64,000 nucleotides of DNA from Atlantibacter hermannii (GTDB lineage Bacteria > Pseudomonadota > Gammaproteobacteria > Enterobacterales > Enterobacteriaceae), in the NCBI RefSeq assembly GCF_009907385.1, contig NZ_JAAATR010000018.1, positions 62,001 to 126,000 of the forward strand, read 5' to 3'. How positions within the stretch are numbered: the stretch's first letter is position 1; every line of letters begins with the position of its first letter. The notes under the pieces were generated by a model. It searched no databases. It was not told where the DNA came from and was given only the letters and a program-made list of their open reading frames with translations. Shown piece by piece: positions 17,530 to 28,620 of the stretch. The position numbers and the translations under genes are program-made.

Positions 17530-20385
17530 TTACAGCGCGGCAATCACGCCCTGCTGCTCAATCAGCGTGGCTTTGGCATCATGGAACGCCTGCAGACGCT
17601 CGCGCTCTTTGGCCACCACCGCTTCCGGCGCACGGGCCACAAAGCCTTCGTTACTGAGCTTGCTCTCGATCTTGCCGATTTCGATCTCCACTTTTTCCAC
17701 TTCTTTGGCCAGACGCGCCAGCTCAGCGGATTTATCGATAAGACCGGCCATCGGGATCAGCAACTCCGCGCCGTCGATGATTTTGGTCACCGACACCGGG
17801 CCTTTGTCGCCCTCATCCAGCAGGGTAATGCTTTGCAGACGCGCCAGGTTCAACAGGAAACTGCGGTTATCGTTCACGCGGCGCTGAGCATCGGCGCTGG
17901 CACCACGCAGCAGCACTTCCAGCGGTTTGCCCGGCGCGATGTTCATTTCCGCGCGGATATTACGCACCGCCACAATCGCCTGCTTCAGCCATTCGGTATC
18001 GGTACGCGCCGCTTCGTCATCCAGCGCCACGTCCCAGGCCGGGAACGGTTGCAGCATGATGGTATCGACGTTAATGCCTTTCAGCACTTTCACGCGCTGC
18101 CAGATGGTCTCGGTGATAAACGGAATAATCGGGTGCGCCAGGCGCAGCAGACCTTCCAGCACGTTAACCAGCGTATTGCGGGTGCCGCGCAGTTCCGCTT
18201 CAGAACCGCCGTTCATCACCGGCTTGGTGAGTTCCAGATACCAGTCGCAGAACTGGTTCCAGGTGAACTCATACAGAATGCCCGCTGCGATATCGAAACG
18301 GTAGCTGTCCAGCGCTTCACGGTAGGCTTTCACGGTGCGGTTGAATTCCGCCAGGATCCAGCGATCCGCCAGGGAAAGCACTTTCTCGCCGCCGTTGAAG
18401 CCGCAATCCTGATCTTCGGTATTCATCAGCACAAAGCGGCTGGCGTTCCACAGCTTGTTACAGAAGTTGCGATAGCCTTCAAGACGCTTCATATCCCAGT
18501 TGATATCGCGGCCGGTAGAGGCCAGCGCCGCCAGGGTGAAGCGCAGGGCATCGGTACCGTGCGGCTCAATGCCGTTCGGGAACTGCTTCTCGGTGCGCTT
18601 GCGGATTTTTTCGGCCAGCTGCGGCTGCATCATGTTGCCGGTGCGTTTTTCCAGCAGTTCTTCCAGGGAGATACCGTCCACCATATCCAGCGGGTCGATT
18701 ACATTGCCCTTGGATTTGGACATCTTCTGGCCTTCGTCATCGCGGATCAGGCCGGTCATGTAGACGGTGTGGAACGGGACCTGCGGCTTGCCGTTTTCAT
18801 CTTTGATGAAGTGCATGGTCATCATGATCATGCGGGCAATCCAGAAGAAGATGATATCGAAGCCGGACACCATCACGCTGGTCGGGTGGAACTGACGCAG
18901 CGCATCGGTGTTTTCCGGCCAGCCGAGGGTAGAGAACGTCCACAGCGCGGAGGAGAACCAGGTGTCCAGCACATCTTCGTCCTGACGCAGCGCAACGTCC
19001 GCGCCCAGGTTGTTCTCCTGGCGTACTTCGTCTTCGCTACGGCCCACGTAAACGTTGCCCTGGTCGTCATACCACGCCGGAATACGGTGGCCCCACCACA
19101 GCTGGCGGGAGATACACCAGTCCTGAATGTCGCGCATCCAGGAGAAGTACATGTTTTCATACTGCTTCGGCACGAACTGGATATCGCCGTTTTCTACCGC
19201 TTCCACGGCCGGTTTCGCCAGTACGTCGGCGCGTACATACCACTGGTCGGTCAGCATCGGCTCGATAACCACGCCGCCACGGTCGCCATAGGGAACGGTC
19301 AGGTCATGCGGTTTGATCTCTTCCAGCAGGCCGAGTGCATCAACGGCCGCCACAACGGCTTTACGCGCGGCAAAGCGTTCCATCTTCCGGAACTGCGCCG
19401 GGATCTCGCTGGCGTAAACGTCGGATTCGTTGCCTTTGGTGTCGTACACTTCCGCGCTTTCACGGATATCGCCGTCAAAAGTCAGAATGTTGATCATCGG
19501 CAGGGCGTGACGACGGCCCACTTCGTAGTCGTTGAAGTCGTGCGCCGGGGTGATTTTCACGCAGCCGGTGCCTTTCTCCATATCGGCATGTTCATCGCCG
19601 ACAATCGGAATGCGGCGGTTAACCAGCGGCAGCACCACGAATTTACCGATCAGATCTTTGTAGCGCGGATCTTCCGGATTAACGGCCACCCCGGTATCGC
19701 CCAGCAGGGTTTCCGGACGGGTGGTGGCGACAACCAGATAATCTTTACCGTCAGCGGTTTTCGCGCCGTCGGCCAGCGGATAGCGGATATGCCACATTGA
19801 GCCTTTAGACTCGCGGTTTTCCACTTCCAGATCGGAGATCGCGGTGCGCAGTTTCGGGTCCCAGTTTACCAGGCGTTTGCCGCGGTAAATCAGGTCTTCT
19901 TTATACAGGCGCACAAACACTTCTTTCACCGCGTTGGACAGGCCTTCATCCATGGTGAAGCGCTCGCGCTCCCAGTCCACGGAGTTGCCCAGACGGCGCA
20001 TCTGGCGGGTAATGGTGCCGCCGGATTCCGCTTTCCACTGCCAGATTTTGTCGATGAACGCATCGCGGCCATAGTCGTGACGGGTTTTACCTTCTTCGGC
20101 GGCGATTTTGCGCTCAACCACCATCTGGGTGGCGATACCGGCGTGGTCGGTGCCCGCCTGCCACAGGGTGTTTTTGCCCTGCATGCGCTGATAGCGGATC
20201 ATGGTGTCCATGATGGTTTGCTGGAAGGCGTGACCCATATGCAAACTGCCGGTGACGTTCGGCGGCGGGATCATGATGCAGAAGCTTTCCTGGCTTTCGT
20301 CGCCATTGGGTTTAAAGTAGCCCTGCTGTTCCCAGTGCTCGTATAGCGGCTGTTCGATATCTTGTGGGTTATATGTCTTTTCCAT
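17530..20385 (-). CDS. valS: Valyl-tRNA synthetase
   Basis: The 951-aa class Ia synthetase is the same length as E. coli ValS. The HIGH-type motif is [13 protein letters not shown] (about residues 41-53) and the KMSKS loop is [13 protein letters not shown] (about residues 552-564). A CP1 editing domain lies between them. A C-terminal coiled coil is visible from about residue 880 ([22 protein letters not shown]). It charges tRNA-Val and edits mischarged threonine. holC lies just upstream, 5 bp from the valS ATG, giving the usual pepA-holC-valS order. Confidence 0.98.
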   Translation of the reverse strand: MEKTYNPQDIEQPLYEHWEQQGYFKPNGDESQESFCIMIPPPNVTGSLHMGHAFQQTIMDTMIRYQRMQGKNTLWQAGTDHAGIATQMVVERKIAAEEGKTRHDYGRDAFIDKIWQWKAESGGTITRQMRRLGNSVDWERERFTMDEGLSNAVKEVFVRLYKEDLIYRGKRLVNWDPKLRTAISDLEVENRESKGSMWHIRYPLADGAKTADGKDYLVVATTRPETLLGDTGVAVNPEDPRYKDLIGKFVVLPLVNRRIPIVGDEHADMEKGTGCVKITPAHDFNDYEVGRRHALPMINILTFDGDIRESAEVYDTKGNESDVYASEIPAQFRKMERFAARKAVVAAVDALGLLEEIKPHDLTVPYGDRGGVVIEPMLTDQWYVRADVLAKPAVEAVENGDIQFVPKQYENMYFSWMRDIQDWCISRQLWWGHRIPAWYDDQGNVYVGRSEDEVRQENNLGADVALRQDEDVLDTWFSSALWTFSTLGWPENTDALRQFHPTSVMVSGFDIIFFWIARMIMMTMHFIKDENGKPQVPFHTVYMTGLIRDDEGQKMSKSKGNVIDPLDMVDGISLEELLEKRTGNMMQPQLAEKIRKRTEKQFPNGIEPHGTDALRFTLAALASTGRDINWDMKRLEGYRNFCNKLWNASRFVLMNTEDQDCGFNGGEKVLSLADRWILAEFNRTVKAYREALDSYRFDIAAGILYEFTWNQFCDWYLELTKPVMNGGSEAELRGTRNTLVNVLEGLLRLAHPIIPFITETIWQRVKVLKGINVDTIMLQPFPAWDVALDDEAARTDTEWLKQAIVAVRNIRAEMNIAPGKPLEVLLRGASADAQRRVNDNRSFLLNLARLQSITLLDEGDKGPVSVTKIIDGAELLIPMAGLIDKSAELARLAKEVEKVEIEIGKIESKLSNEGFVARAPEAVVAKERERLQAFHDAKATLIEQQGVIAAL

Positions 20386-20390
20386 TTCTG

Positions 20391-20846
20391 CTATGTCTTT
20401 GCGGCGCCGTAGGTGGCCGTGGTCAAGTGGAAACCAGCCACGCGATAGGCTTTATAGCGTTCGCGAGCCAGTTGTTTCTGGGTTTCTTCGTAAGGGACGA
20501 AGTCTATCACTTCCGGGAAAGCGGTGGCAAAATCTGCAAATCCCGGCAGCAGACTTATCAGCACATCGCGCGCGCTGCTGCCGCGTTTCTGCGGCCAGGC
20601 TAACTCGACCGGCGCCCCGGCGCGCGGCCCTTCACCCGCCAGATTATGCGGCACGAAGCTGTCCGGATCGCGCGCCCACAGCGCCTCATCAAGGCGTATC
20701 GCCTGGGCTTCGTTTTCACAGGCAATCAGAAGACGTTTACCCGCCCGCCAGCGTTCTGCGGCGATCTCGCACACCAGTTGTTCAACGGCGCTAAGGCCAT
20801 CCTGATGGATATCGTTATCCAGCAGATAGAAGGTTGCACTCTTCAT
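20391..20846 (-). CDS. holC: DNA polymerase III chi subunit
   Basis: The 151-aa protein begins [33 protein letters not shown]. It has the conserved [25 protein letters not shown] stretch of HolC, which links the clamp loader psi subunit to SSB. E. coli HolC is 147 aa. It ends 5 bp before valS, so the two are likely co-transcribed. Confidence 0.95.
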   Translation of the reverse strand: MKSATFYLLDNDIHQDGLSAVEQLVCEIAAERWRAGKRLLIACENEAQAIRLDEALWARDPDSFVPHNLAGEGPRAGAPVELAWPQKRGSSARDVLISLLPGFADFATAFPEVIDFVPYEETQKQLARERYKAYRVAGFHLTTATYGAAKT

Positions 20847-20877
20847 AATATGGGGCTTCTTGTGATGACGTTAAACG

Positions 20878-20903
20878 CACAGCCCGGTGAGTACCGGGCT
20901 GTG
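20878..20903. terminator. Hairpin between pepA and holC
   Basis: An 11-bp perfect inverted repeat, CACAGCCCGGT/ACCGGGCTGTG, with a 4-nt loop sits just past the pepA stop. Only a short TTT follows on the minus strand, so it may be a weak or partial terminator. Confidence 0.55.
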
Positions 20904-20925
20904 ACGGGATGCTTCCTGTACGCTG

Positions 20926-22437
20926 TTATTCTTCGCCGTTAAATCCGGCGCGGTTCAACAGGAACTGCGCCAGCATCGCGACAGGACGCCCGGTTGCGCC
21001 TTTGGCTTTACCGGAGCGCCAGGCGGTGCCGGCGATATCCAGGTGCGCCCAGTTATATTTGCGGGTAAAGCGCGACAGGAAGCAGCCTGCGGTGATCGCG
21101 CCGCCAGGGCGGCCGCCGATGTTCGCCATATCCGCAAAGTTAGAGTCGAGCTGTTCATAATACTCATCGCTGAGCGGTAAACGCCATGCGCGGTCGCCCG
21201 CCTGTTCGGAAGCGCCGATCAGCTCGTGAGCCAGCGGATTGTGGTTCGACATCAACCCGGTGATGTGGTGGCCCAGGGCAATCACGCAGGCACCGGTCAG
21301 GGTCGCCACGTCAATCACCACTTCCGGCTCGAAGCGCTCGACGTAGGTCAACACGTCGCACAGCACCAGACGGCCTTCGGCGTCGGTATTCAGCACTTCC
21401 ACGGTTTGCCCGGACATGGTGGTCAGCACATCGCCCGGACGATAGGCCCGCCCGCCCGGCATGTTTTCACAGCCCGCCAGCACGCCAATCACGTTCAGCG
21501 GCAGTTGCAGTTCCGCTACCATACGCATCACGCCGTAAACCGCCGCCGCGCCGCACATGTCGTATTTCATCTCGTCCATGCCTTCGGATGGCTTGATGGA
21601 AATACCGCCGGAGTCAAACGTCAGGCCTTTGCCGACCAGCACGATGGGACGGGCGTCCGGCGCGCTGCTGCCTTTATATTCCATCACCGACATCAGGGAT
21701 TCGTTCTGCGAGCCTGCCCCCACCGCAAGGTAGGCGTGCATGCCGAGATCTTTCATCTGCTGTTCGCCAATCACGCGGGTTACTACGTTTTTGCTGAACG
21801 AATCAGCCAACTGGCGCGCCTGGGAGGCGAGGTAGGCGGCGTTGCAGATATTCGGCGGCATATTGCCTAAATCTTTCGCGGCCTTGATGCCGGAGGCAAT
21901 TGCCAGACCGTGCTGGATAGCGCGTTCACCGCTGGTCAGTTCACGGCGCGTCGGCACGTTGAACACCATCTTACGCAGCGGACGGCGTGGTTCGCTTTTA
22001 TTGGTTTTAAGTTGATCGAAACAGTAAAGCGACTCTTTCGCGGTTTCCACCGCCTGGCGCACTTTCCAGTAAGTATTGCGGCCTTTAACGTGCAGCTCGG
22101 TGAGAAAGCACACCGCTTCCATCGAACCGGTATCGTTAAGGGTGTTGATCGTTTTCTGGATCACCTGCTTGTACTGGCGTTCATCCAGTTCACGCTCTTT
22201 ACCGCAGCCGATCAGCAAGATACGTTCAGAGAGCACGTTCGGAACGTGGTGAAGCAGAAGGGTTTGGCCTGGCTTGCCTTCCAGTTCACCGCGACGCAGC
22301 AGTGCGCTGATATAGCCGTCGCTGATTTTATCCAGCTGCTCGGCTATCGGGGAGAGGCGGCGCGGCTCAAAAACACCGACAACAATGCAGGCACTCCGCT
22401 GCTTTTCGGGGCTACCGCTTTTTACACTGAACTCCAT
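20926..22437 (-). CDS. pepA: Leucyl aminopeptidase A / XerCD accessory protein
   Basis: The 503-aa M17 zinc/manganese aminopeptidase has the same length as E. coli PepA. The family signature NTDAEGRL lies near residue 353, and metal ligands are in [10 protein letters not shown] and [11 protein letters not shown]. Besides releasing N-terminal residues, PepA binds DNA in ColE1 cer recombination and at carAB control. It runs divergently from lptF with a 268-bp gap that must hold both promoters. Confidence 0.98.
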   Translation of the reverse strand: MEFSVKSGSPEKQRSACIVVGVFEPRRLSPIAEQLDKISDGYISALLRRGELEGKPGQTLLLHHVPNVLSERILLIGCGKERELDERQYKQVIQKTINTLNDTGSMEAVCFLTELHVKGRNTYWKVRQAVETAKESLYCFDQLKTNKSEPRRPLRKMVFNVPTRRELTSGERAIQHGLAIASGIKAAKDLGNMPPNICNAAYLASQARQLADSFSKNVVTRVIGEQQMKDLGMHAYLAVGAGSQNESLMSVMEYKGSSAPDARPIVLVGKGLTFDSGGISIKPSEGMDEMKYDMCGAAAVYGVMRMVAELQLPLNVIGVLAGCENMPGGRAYRPGDVLTTMSGQTVEVLNTDAEGRLVLCDVLTYVERFEPEVVIDVATLTGACVIALGHHITGLMSNHNPLAHELIGASEQAGDRAWRLPLSDEYYEQLDSNFADMANIGGRPGGAITAGCFLSRFTRKYNWAHLDIAGTAWRSGKAKGATGRPVAMLAQFLLNRAGFNGEE

Positions 22438-22705
22438 GCACTACGCTCCTGAATCTTAAAGACAACAACGGCGGCTACGGATAGAATTGAACGCTTTCGT
22501 AACGCTTTGCTCCGCTGTTGCGATGACTTTCGTGTTAATCTTAACGAATGTTGTTACGGTTTAGGCGCGTCAACATCTTAAGTACTTACCGCTGAGTTTA
22601 CATATCTTAGCGATCTTTTCGACGACTCAAGAGAATAAATGACGTTTAAGCCATGAAACAAGCGATTTTCCTGCAAAAAGACTCGTATTCACAGGCGTAT
22701 TTAAT

Positions 22706-23818
22706 GTGATAATCATAAGATATCTGGTCCGGGAGACGCTCAAAAGCCAACTGGCGATACTGTTCATCCTGCTGTTGATCTTCTTTTGCCAGAAGCTCGT
22801 CAGGATATTGGGTGCGGCAGTCGACGGCGAGATCCCGACAAATTTGGTGCTTTCCTTATTGGGTTTAGGCGTGCCTGCCATGGCGCAACTGATCCTTCCT
22901 TTAAGCCTGTTTCTCGCGCTACTGATGACGCTGGGCAAACTGTATACCGAGAGTGAAATCACGGTGATGCATGCCTGCGGCCTGAGTAAAGCGGTGCTGG
23001 TCAAAGCTGCGATGATCCTCGCGCTATTTACCGGTATTGTGGCGACGGTCAACGTGATGTGGGCCAGCCCCTGGTCGTCCCGCCATCAGGATGAAGTGCT
23101 GGCGGAGGCCAAAGCCAACCCCGGCATGGCGGCGCTGGCCCAGGGCCAGTTCCAGCAGGCCACCGACGGCAACGCCGTGCTGTTTATTGAAAGCGTCGAC
23201 GGCAGCAAATTTAACGACGTATTCCTGGCGCAGCTGCGGCCACGCGGTAATGCGCGGCCTTCCGTGGTGGTGGCCGATTCCGGCCAGCTGTCGCAGCGTA
23301 AAGATGGCGCGCAGGTGGTTACCCTGAATCAGGGAACCCGCTTTGAAGGTACTGCGATGCTGCGTGATTTCCGCATTACGGACTTTAAAGATTACAAAGC
23401 GGTCATTGGCCATCAGGCGGTTACGCTCGATCCTGAAGATTCTGAGCAGATGAGTATAAAAGCGCTGTGGGAATCGGATAAACGCCAGGCACGGGCGGAA
23501 TTTCACTGGCGTTTGACGCTGGTGTTCGCCGTTATCGTCATGGCGTTGATGGTGGTGCCGTTGAGCGTGGTGAACCCGCGTCAGGGCCGCGTACTTTCTA
23601 TGCTGCCCGCGATGTTGCTGTATCTAATCTTCTTCCTGCTGCAAACATCACTGCGCTCCAATGGCGCGAAAGGCAAGCTCGACCCGCTGATCTGGATGTG
23701 GGCGGTGAACCTGGCGTATCTGGCGTTAGCGATTGGCCTGAACCTTTGGGATACGGTGCCGATGCGTAAATTGCGCAGCCGTTTTTCGCGCCGAGGAGTG
23801 GTAAATGCCGGGATTTAG
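22706..23818 (+). CDS. lptF: LPS export permease LptF
   Basis: The 370-aa inner-membrane permease starts with GTG and reads MIIIRYLVRETLKSQLAILF, as in E. coli. Hydrophobic helices lie near residues 15-35, 53-75, 98-120 and in the last 100 residues. A periplasmic beta-jellyroll domain lies between. With LptG and LptB it extracts LPS from the inner membrane and passes it to LptC. It overlaps lptG by 14 bp. Confidence 0.97.
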   Translation: MIIIRYLVRETLKSQLAILFILLLIFFCQKLVRILGAAVDGEIPTNLVLSLLGLGVPAMAQLILPLSLFLALLMTLGKLYTESEITVMHACGLSKAVLVKAAMILALFTGIVATVNVMWASPWSSRHQDEVLAEAKANPGMAALAQGQFQQATDGNAVLFIESVDGSKFNDVFLAQLRPRGNARPSVVVADSGQLSQRKDGAQVVTLNQGTRFEGTAMLRDFRITDFKDYKAVIGHQAVTLDPEDSEQMSIKALWESDKRQARAEFHWRLTLVFAVIVMALMVVPLSVVNPRQGRVLSMLPAMLLYLIFFLLQTSLRSNGAKGKLDPLIWMWAVNLAYLALAIGLNLWDTVPMRKLRSRFSRRGVVNAGI

Positions 23819-24887
23819 CGTACTTGACCGATACATCGGCAAAACAATTTTTAACACCATCATGATGACGCTGTTCATGCTGGTATCGCTTTCTGGCGTG
23901 ATCAAATTTGTCGATCAGCTGAAAAGAACCGGTGAAGGGAGCTATTCCGCCATTGGCGCGGGAATGTATACCCTGCTGAGCGTGCCGAAAGACGTGCAGA
24001 TTTTCTTCCCGATGGCGGCGCTACTCGGCGCACTGCTGGGGCTTGGCATGCTGGCTCAGCGTAGCGAGCTGGTGGTGATGCAGGCATCCGGCTTTACCCG
24101 TATGCAGGTGGCGCTGTCGGTAATGAAAACCGCGATCCCGCTGGTATTGCTGACGATGGCGATTGGTGAATGGGTAGCGCCGCAGGGTGAACAGATGGCG
24201 CGTAACTACCGTGCGCAGATGATGTATGGCGGTTCGCTGCTCTCCACCCAGCAAGGCCTGTGGGCGAAAGACGGCAATAATTTTGTCTACATCGAACGCG
24301 TAAAAGGCGACAACGAGCTGGGCGGCATCAGCATCTATTCCTTTAACGACCAGCGTCGCTTGCAGACGGTTCGCTACGCCGCTACCGCGACATTTAATCC
24401 GGAAACGCGCGTATGGCAGCTGTCGCAGGTGGACGAATCTAACCTGACCAATGAAAAGCAGATCACCGGCACCCAGACGGTGACCGGAACCTGGAAGACC
24501 AAACTCACGCCGGATAAACTGGGCGTGGTGGCGCTGGACCCGGATGCGCTATCTATTAGCGGGCTGCGCGAGTATGTACGTTATCTGAAGTCCAGCGGCC
24601 AGGATGCCAGCCGTTATCAGCTCAATATGTGGAGTAAAATCTTCCAGCCGCTTTCCGTGGCGGTGATGATGCTGATGGCGCTGTCGTTTATCTTCGGCCC
24701 GCTGCGTAGCGTACCGATGGGCGTGCGGGTGGTGACGGGGATTAGCTTCGGCTTCCTGTTCTACGTGCTCGACCAGATATTTGGCCCGCTGAGCCTGGTA
24801 TACAACATCCCGCCGATAATGGGCGCGCTGTTGCCAAGCGCCAGCTTCTTCCTGATAAGCCTCTGGCTATTGGTCCGTAAGTCATAA
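23805..24887 (+). CDS. lptG: LPS export permease LptG
   Basis: The 360-aa partner of LptF has the same length as the E. coli protein. It begins MPGFSVLDRYIGKTIFNTIMMTLFML and has the same six-helix plus periplasmic jellyroll architecture as LptF. It forms the LptB2FG transporter that powers LPS export. The gene start lies inside lptF, so translation is coupled. Confidence 0.97.
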   Translation: MPGFSVLDRYIGKTIFNTIMMTLFMLVSLSGVIKFVDQLKRTGEGSYSAIGAGMYTLLSVPKDVQIFFPMAALLGALLGLGMLAQRSELVVMQASGFTRMQVALSVMKTAIPLVLLTMAIGEWVAPQGEQMARNYRAQMMYGGSLLSTQQGLWAKDGNNFVYIERVKGDNELGGISIYSFNDQRRLQTVRYAATATFNPETRVWQLSQVDESNLTNEKQITGTQTVTGTWKTKLTPDKLGVVALDPDALSISGLREYVRYLKSSGQDASRYQLNMWSKIFQPLSVAVMMLMALSFIFGPLRSVPMGVRVVTGISFGFLFYVLDQIFGPLSLVYNIPPIMGALLPSASFFLISLWLLVRKS

Positions 24888-24891
24888 AGAC

Positions 24892-24918
24892 AAGGGGTGC
24901 AGATTGCACCCCTTTTTT
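24892..24918 (+). terminator. Terminator of lptFG
   Basis: AAGGGGTGC pairs with GCACCCCTT across a 5-nt loop, followed by a T tract. It lies immediately after the lptG stop and before the convergent yjgR. Confidence 0.88.
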
Positions 24919-24939
24919 ATGGCTATCGCCAGTTGACCG

Positions 24940-26442
24940 TTAACGCCGCCTGCCGCCCAGAATACTCCCCAGCATCCCACGCACGATTTGGTTGGTCACC
25001 TGGCGTACCGCGCTTTTCGCCATGGTCTGAACCACGCCGTCGCGCTTGCCGCCTCGCGGCCCGGTGCTGCCGAACAGAATATCCTTTAGCCCGCCGATAA
25101 GGCCGTCATCGTCTGTCGCCTGAGCGCCTTTAGCCGCTGGCGCATTGCCCTGTTCCGGCGCATCGGCCACGCGTTTTTGCAGCATTTCATATGCGGATTC
25201 TCGGTCGACCGCGTCCTCATATTTGCCATACAGCGAAGAGTGATTGAGCAGCCCATTACGCTCATCCTCATTCACCGGCCCCATCCGCGAGCAGGGGGCG
25301 ATCACCATGGCACGTTCCACCATGGCCGGGCTGCCTTTGGCATCCAGAAATGAGATGAGCGCCTCGCCGGTGCCCAGCGCCTGAATAGCTTCTTCAGTAT
25401 CGAAGGCCGGATTAGCGCGCATGGTTTGCGCCGCCGCTTTCACCGCCTTTTGGTCTTTTGGCGTAAAGGCGCGTAGCGCATGCTGCACCCGATTGCCCAA
25501 CTGGCCTAACACCCTATCGGGGACATCCGACGGATTCTGGGAAACAAACCACACCCCGACGCCCTTCGAGCGGATAAGGCGGATCACCTGTTCGATTTTA
25601 TCCAGTAACACCTGCGGGGCATCGTTGAACAGCAGATGCGCTTCGTCGAAGAAGAACACCAGTTTAGGTTTATCGAGATCGCCCGCTTCCGGCAGTTGCT
25701 CATACAGTTCGGAGAGCATCCACAGCAGGCTGGCGGCGTAAAGTTTCGGCATCTGATAGAGCTTTTCCGCCGACAGGATATTCACGATGCCTTTGCCGTT
25801 AGCGTCGGTGCGCATCCAGTCTTTGATGTCCAGCATCGGCTCGCCGAAAAACGTATTAGCCCCTTGCTGCTCAAGGGTCAGCAGCCCACGCTGAATAGCG
25901 CCTACCGATGCGCTGCTGATATTGCCGTACTGGTTCTGGAATGATTTAGCGTTATCGCCGACGTACTGGGTAATAGCGCGCAGATCTTTAAAATCGAGCA
26001 GCAGCAGCCCTTGCTCATCCGCGATGCGGAAAATGATAGTCAGCACCCCGGATTGCACCTCGTTCAGATTCAGCAGCCGGGCAAGCAACAGCGGCCCGAG
26101 GTCAGTGACCGTAGCCCGTACCGGATGACCTTTTTCACCAAAGATATCCCACAGCGTGACCGGGTTGCCGTGCGGCTGCCAGTCGGTCACGCCGATACCG
26201 TTCAGCCGCGCCAGCAGTTTTTCCGATGCCGCGCCTTCCCGGGCGATCCCGGTTAAATCGCCTTTCACATCCGCCATAAATACCGGCACGCCGATATCGG
26301 ATAACGATTCCGCCAGCTTTTGCAGCGTGACGGTTTTACCGGTCCCTGTCGCCCCGGTGATCAAGCCGTGGCGATTGGCCATTTGCGGCAGCAGATTTAA
26401 CGCCACGTCCGGCGTTCGGGCAATAAGCAGCGGTTCGGTCAT
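24940..26442 (-). CDS. yjgR: HerA/DUF853-type ATPase YjgR
   Basis: The 500-aa P-loop ATPase has the same length as E. coli YjgR. Walker A reads [12 protein letters not shown] (about residues 30-41) and Walker B reads [15 protein letters not shown]-terminal tail with GPRGGKRDG and GSILGGRRR ends the protein. It is a FtsK/HerA-superfamily ATPase of unknown role. Position after lptFG and before leuX is the same as in E. coli. Confidence 0.93.
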   Translation of the reverse strand: MTEPLLIARTPDVALNLLPQMANRHGLITGATGTGKTVTLQKLAESLSDIGVPVFMADVKGDLTGIAREGAASEKLLARLNGIGVTDWQPHGNPVTLWDIFGEKGHPVRATVTDLGPLLLARLLNLNEVQSGVLTIIFRIADEQGLLLLDFKDLRAITQYVGDNAKSFQNQYGNISSASVGAIQRGLLTLEQQGANTFFGEPMLDIKDWMRTDANGKGIVNILSAEKLYQMPKLYAASLLWMLSELYEQLPEAGDLDKPKLVFFFDEAHLLFNDAPQVLLDKIEQVIRLIRSKGVGVWFVSQNPSDVPDRVLGQLGNRVQHALRAFTPKDQKAVKAAAQTMRANPAFDTEEAIQALGTGEALISFLDAKGSPAMVERAMVIAPCSRMGPVNEDERNGLLNHSSLYGKYEDAVDRESAYEMLQKRVADAPEQGNAPAAKGAQATDDDGLIGGLKDILFGSTGPRGGKRDGVVQTMAKSAVRQVTNQIVRGMLGSILGGRRR

Positions 26443-26579
26443 GGTGAATGTCCTTGTGGTGGTTTCGCTTAAATCATAGGTAATTCATCACGAAAGAACA
26501 GCGGTAAAATGCTGACTTTGCGGCATATCCCGCATCACCGACTATGCTTTGCATACGGTTTACTTATTTTTTGGAAAAC

Positions 26580-28220
26580 ATGTCCAGATTCTTTTTTAAT
26601 GAACGCAAACAGCTGGTCAACGATGCGATTGAGGGTGTTATTCTCGCCGCACAGCATCGCAACCTGACGCGGCTGGATATCGACCCGGCGATCCGCGTCG
26701 TGGTGCGCAGCGACTGGGATAAAAGTAAAGTGGCGGTGATCTCCGGCGGCGGCGCGGGCCATGAACCGGCGCACGTCGGGTTCGTCGGGAAAGGGATGTT
26801 AACCGCAGCGGTGTGCGGCGACCTGTTCGCCTCGCCGAGTGTGGATGCGGTACTGAACGCGATTGTCGCCGTGACCGGCGATCGCGGCTGCCTGTTAATC
26901 GTCAAAAACTATACCGGCGACCGGCTTAACTTTGGCCTGGCGGCGGAGAAAGCTAAACGCCACGGCCTGAAGGTTGAGATGGTGATTGTAGCGGACGATA
27001 TTGCGTTACCGGATAACAAACAGCCGCGCGGCATCGCGGGCACGGCGCTGGTGCATAAAATCGCCGGATTTGCGGCGGAGCAGGGGAGATCCCTGAGCGA
27101 GGTGCGTGACCTGGCCCATGCCGCCAGCCAGCGTGTCTGGAGCCTGGGCGTGGCGATGCAGACCTGCAACCTGCCGGGCAGCGAAGAAGAAAACCGCATC
27201 CAGCCGGGTAACATCGAGCTGGGGCTGGGTATCCACGGCGAGCCGGGCGCCAGCATCGTCGAGACGCATAACAGCAAAGAGATTGTGACGCAGCTGGTGG
27301 ACGCGCTGCAGCAAAGAACCGGGCCGGATGCCCGGCTGGCGGTAATGATCAACAACCTGGGCGGGGTTTCCGCGCTTGAGATGGCGCTGCTGACTAAAGA
27401 GCTGGCGCACTCGCGCCTGAGCGAGCAGATTGATTACCTGATTGGCCCGGCAGCGCTGGTGAGTGCGCTGGATATGAAAGGCTTTTCGCTTTCAGCCATC
27501 ACGCTGGATGAAACCTTTGAAAAGGCGTTAAAGGCCAGCGTTGAAACGGCGGGCTGGCAGCCGCCCGTGCCGTTCCGCACGGTGCAAGCCCAGCCGCACA
27601 ACCCGATTTACAATCGCATGGACGTTACGCCCAGCGACAACGCCGCCACGAAGCGGATTGTCGCCACGGCAACCGACACGTTAATCAGCCTGGAGAACCG
27701 ACTGAACGCGCTGGATGCCAAAGTGGGCGATGGCGACACCGGCTCAACGTTTGCCGAAGGCGCGCGCGACATCAAACACCAGCTTGATGCCGGGCAACTG
27801 CCGCTTAACGATACTGGCGCGCTGCTGCTGCTTATCGGCGAGCGACTGGCTACCGTGATGGGCGGGTCGAGCGGGGTACTGATGTCGATCTTCTTTACTG
27901 CTGCCGGGCAGAAAGTAGTAGAGGGCGAAGCGTTATCACAGGCGCTGAAAGTGGGCTTGCAGCAGATGAAACGCTACGGCGGCGCGGACCTGGGCGACAG
28001 AACGTTAATCGACGCGTTGCAGCCCGCGCTGGAGGCGCTGGCGGGCGAGGGGCTGGACGCTGCGGTAGAAGCAGCGAAGCAGGGCGCGGAAGCGACGGCG
28101 CAGATTCAGAAGGCCAATGCTGGTCGTTCGTCATACGTGAACAGCGAGAACCTGAACGGCGTGCCGGATCCGGGAGCCGTTGCGGTGGCCGAGGTGTTTG
28201 GGGCGCTGGTTAAACGGTGA
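26580..28220 (+). CDS. ATP-dependent dihydroxyacetone kinase (DhaK-DhaL fusion)
   Basis: The 546-aa protein fuses a DAK1 substrate-binding domain (about residues 1-330) and a DAK2/DhaL ATP-binding domain (about residues 350-546). Landmarks are ISGGGAGHEPAHVGFVGKGML, the LGLGIHGEPGAS loop with the His that binds dihydroxyacetone as a hemiaminal, LDAKVGDGDTGSTF for Mg-ATP, and GGSSGVLMSIFF. This is the single-chain ATP-type enzyme of Citrobacter and eukaryotes, not the PTS-coupled DhaKLM. I chose the ATG that gives MSRFFFNERKQ, which matches the family, over an upstream in-frame start at 26544. It stands alone next to leuX. Confidence 0.9.
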   Translation: MSRFFFNERKQLVNDAIEGVILAAQHRNLTRLDIDPAIRVVVRSDWDKSKVAVISGGGAGHEPAHVGFVGKGMLTAAVCGDLFASPSVDAVLNAIVAVTGDRGCLLIVKNYTGDRLNFGLAAEKAKRHGLKVEMVIVADDIALPDNKQPRGIAGTALVHKIAGFAAEQGRSLSEVRDLAHAASQRVWSLGVAMQTCNLPGSEEENRIQPGNIELGLGIHGEPGASIVETHNSKEIVTQLVDALQQRTGPDARLAVMINNLGGVSALEMALLTKELAHSRLSEQIDYLIGPAALVSALDMKGFSLSAITLDETFEKALKASVETAGWQPPVPFRTVQAQPHNPIYNRMDVTPSDNAATKRIVATATDTLISLENRLNALDAKVGDGDTGSTFAEGARDIKHQLDAGQLPLNDTGALLLLIGERLATVMGGSSGVLMSIFFTAAGQKVVEGEALSQALKVGLQQMKRYGGADLGDRTLIDALQPALEALAGEGLDAAVEAAKQGAEATAQIQKANAGRSSYVNSENLNGVPDPGAVAVAEVFGALVKR

Positions 28221-28230
28221 TGAGCAGAAT

Positions 28231-28255
28231 CGGATGCTGGTTTTTTCAGCATCCG
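28231..28255 (+). terminator. Hairpin downstream of the dihydroxyacetone kinase gene
   Basis: CGGATGCTG pairs with CAGCATCCG across a 7-nt T-rich loop. No T run follows the stem on the plus strand, so termination is uncertain, but position suggests a 3'-end structure. Confidence 0.5.
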
Positions 28256-28335
28256 AATTGCGGGGTAAGGGATAACTGTTGCGCGTGAGGGAGTTGCAGG
28301 TATAATCCACAACGTTTTCCGCATACCTCTTCAGT

Positions 28336-28420
28336 GCCGAAGTGGCGAAATCGGTAGACGCAGTTGATTCAAAATCAACCGTAGAAATACGTGCCGGTTC
28401 GAGTCCGGCCTTCGGCACCA
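28336..28420 (+). tRNA. leuX: tRNA-Leu (CAA)
   Basis: An 85-nt tRNA begins GCCGAAGTGGCGAAATCGG and ends TTCGGCACCA with CCA encoded. The anticodon stem TTGA/TCAA encloses the loop TTCAAAA, giving anticodon CAA. A long variable arm and the T-loop GTTCGAGTC are present. It equals the E. coli leuX gene and stands at the same place after yjgR. leuX is a classic island integration site; a P4-type integrase starts 200 bp downstream. Confidence 0.97.
28406..28420 (+). other. Putative left attachment core in the leuX 3' end
   Basis: P4-type integrases usually recombine within a tRNA 3' end and restore it. The leuX 3' end here contains CGGCCTTCG, of which a 9-bp copy recurs at 43443 behind repeated putative arm sites. 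The core is inferred; exact ends cannot be set. Confidence 0.5.
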
Positions 28421-28544
28421 AAAGCATATAAATAGACGTCAACCGACGTCTTTTTTTATGCCTGCAATCCGCGCTACACAAGGCTTTCCACGATTTTCTC
28501 CTCAACTGAACTCAACCTGAGTCAACCCACATCAACAAGCTTGT

Positions 28545-28583
28545 GAGTATACTAATGAGTATATTTGCCGATTCGATATTGCT
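28545..28583. repeat. Left repeat cluster, putative integrase arm sites
   Basis: GAGTATAC (28545-28552) and TGAGTATAT (28556-28564) lie in direct orientation, with an inverted TGTATACTCA at 28574-28583. The direct pair recurs with the same 3-bp gap at 43361-43380, near the other end of the island. Position next to int suggests arm-type or excisionase sites. Confidence 0.6.
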
Positions 28584-28620
28584 TGTATACTCACGCGATA
28601 CCAATGGAAGGAGGTCCATT

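Noticed and set aside
17581-19800. Plus-strand ORF of 739 codons antisense to valS
   Set aside because: It lies fully inside valS on the opposite strand; its His/Gln/Arg-rich composition is typical of antisense frames in high-G+C genes, and valS is certain.
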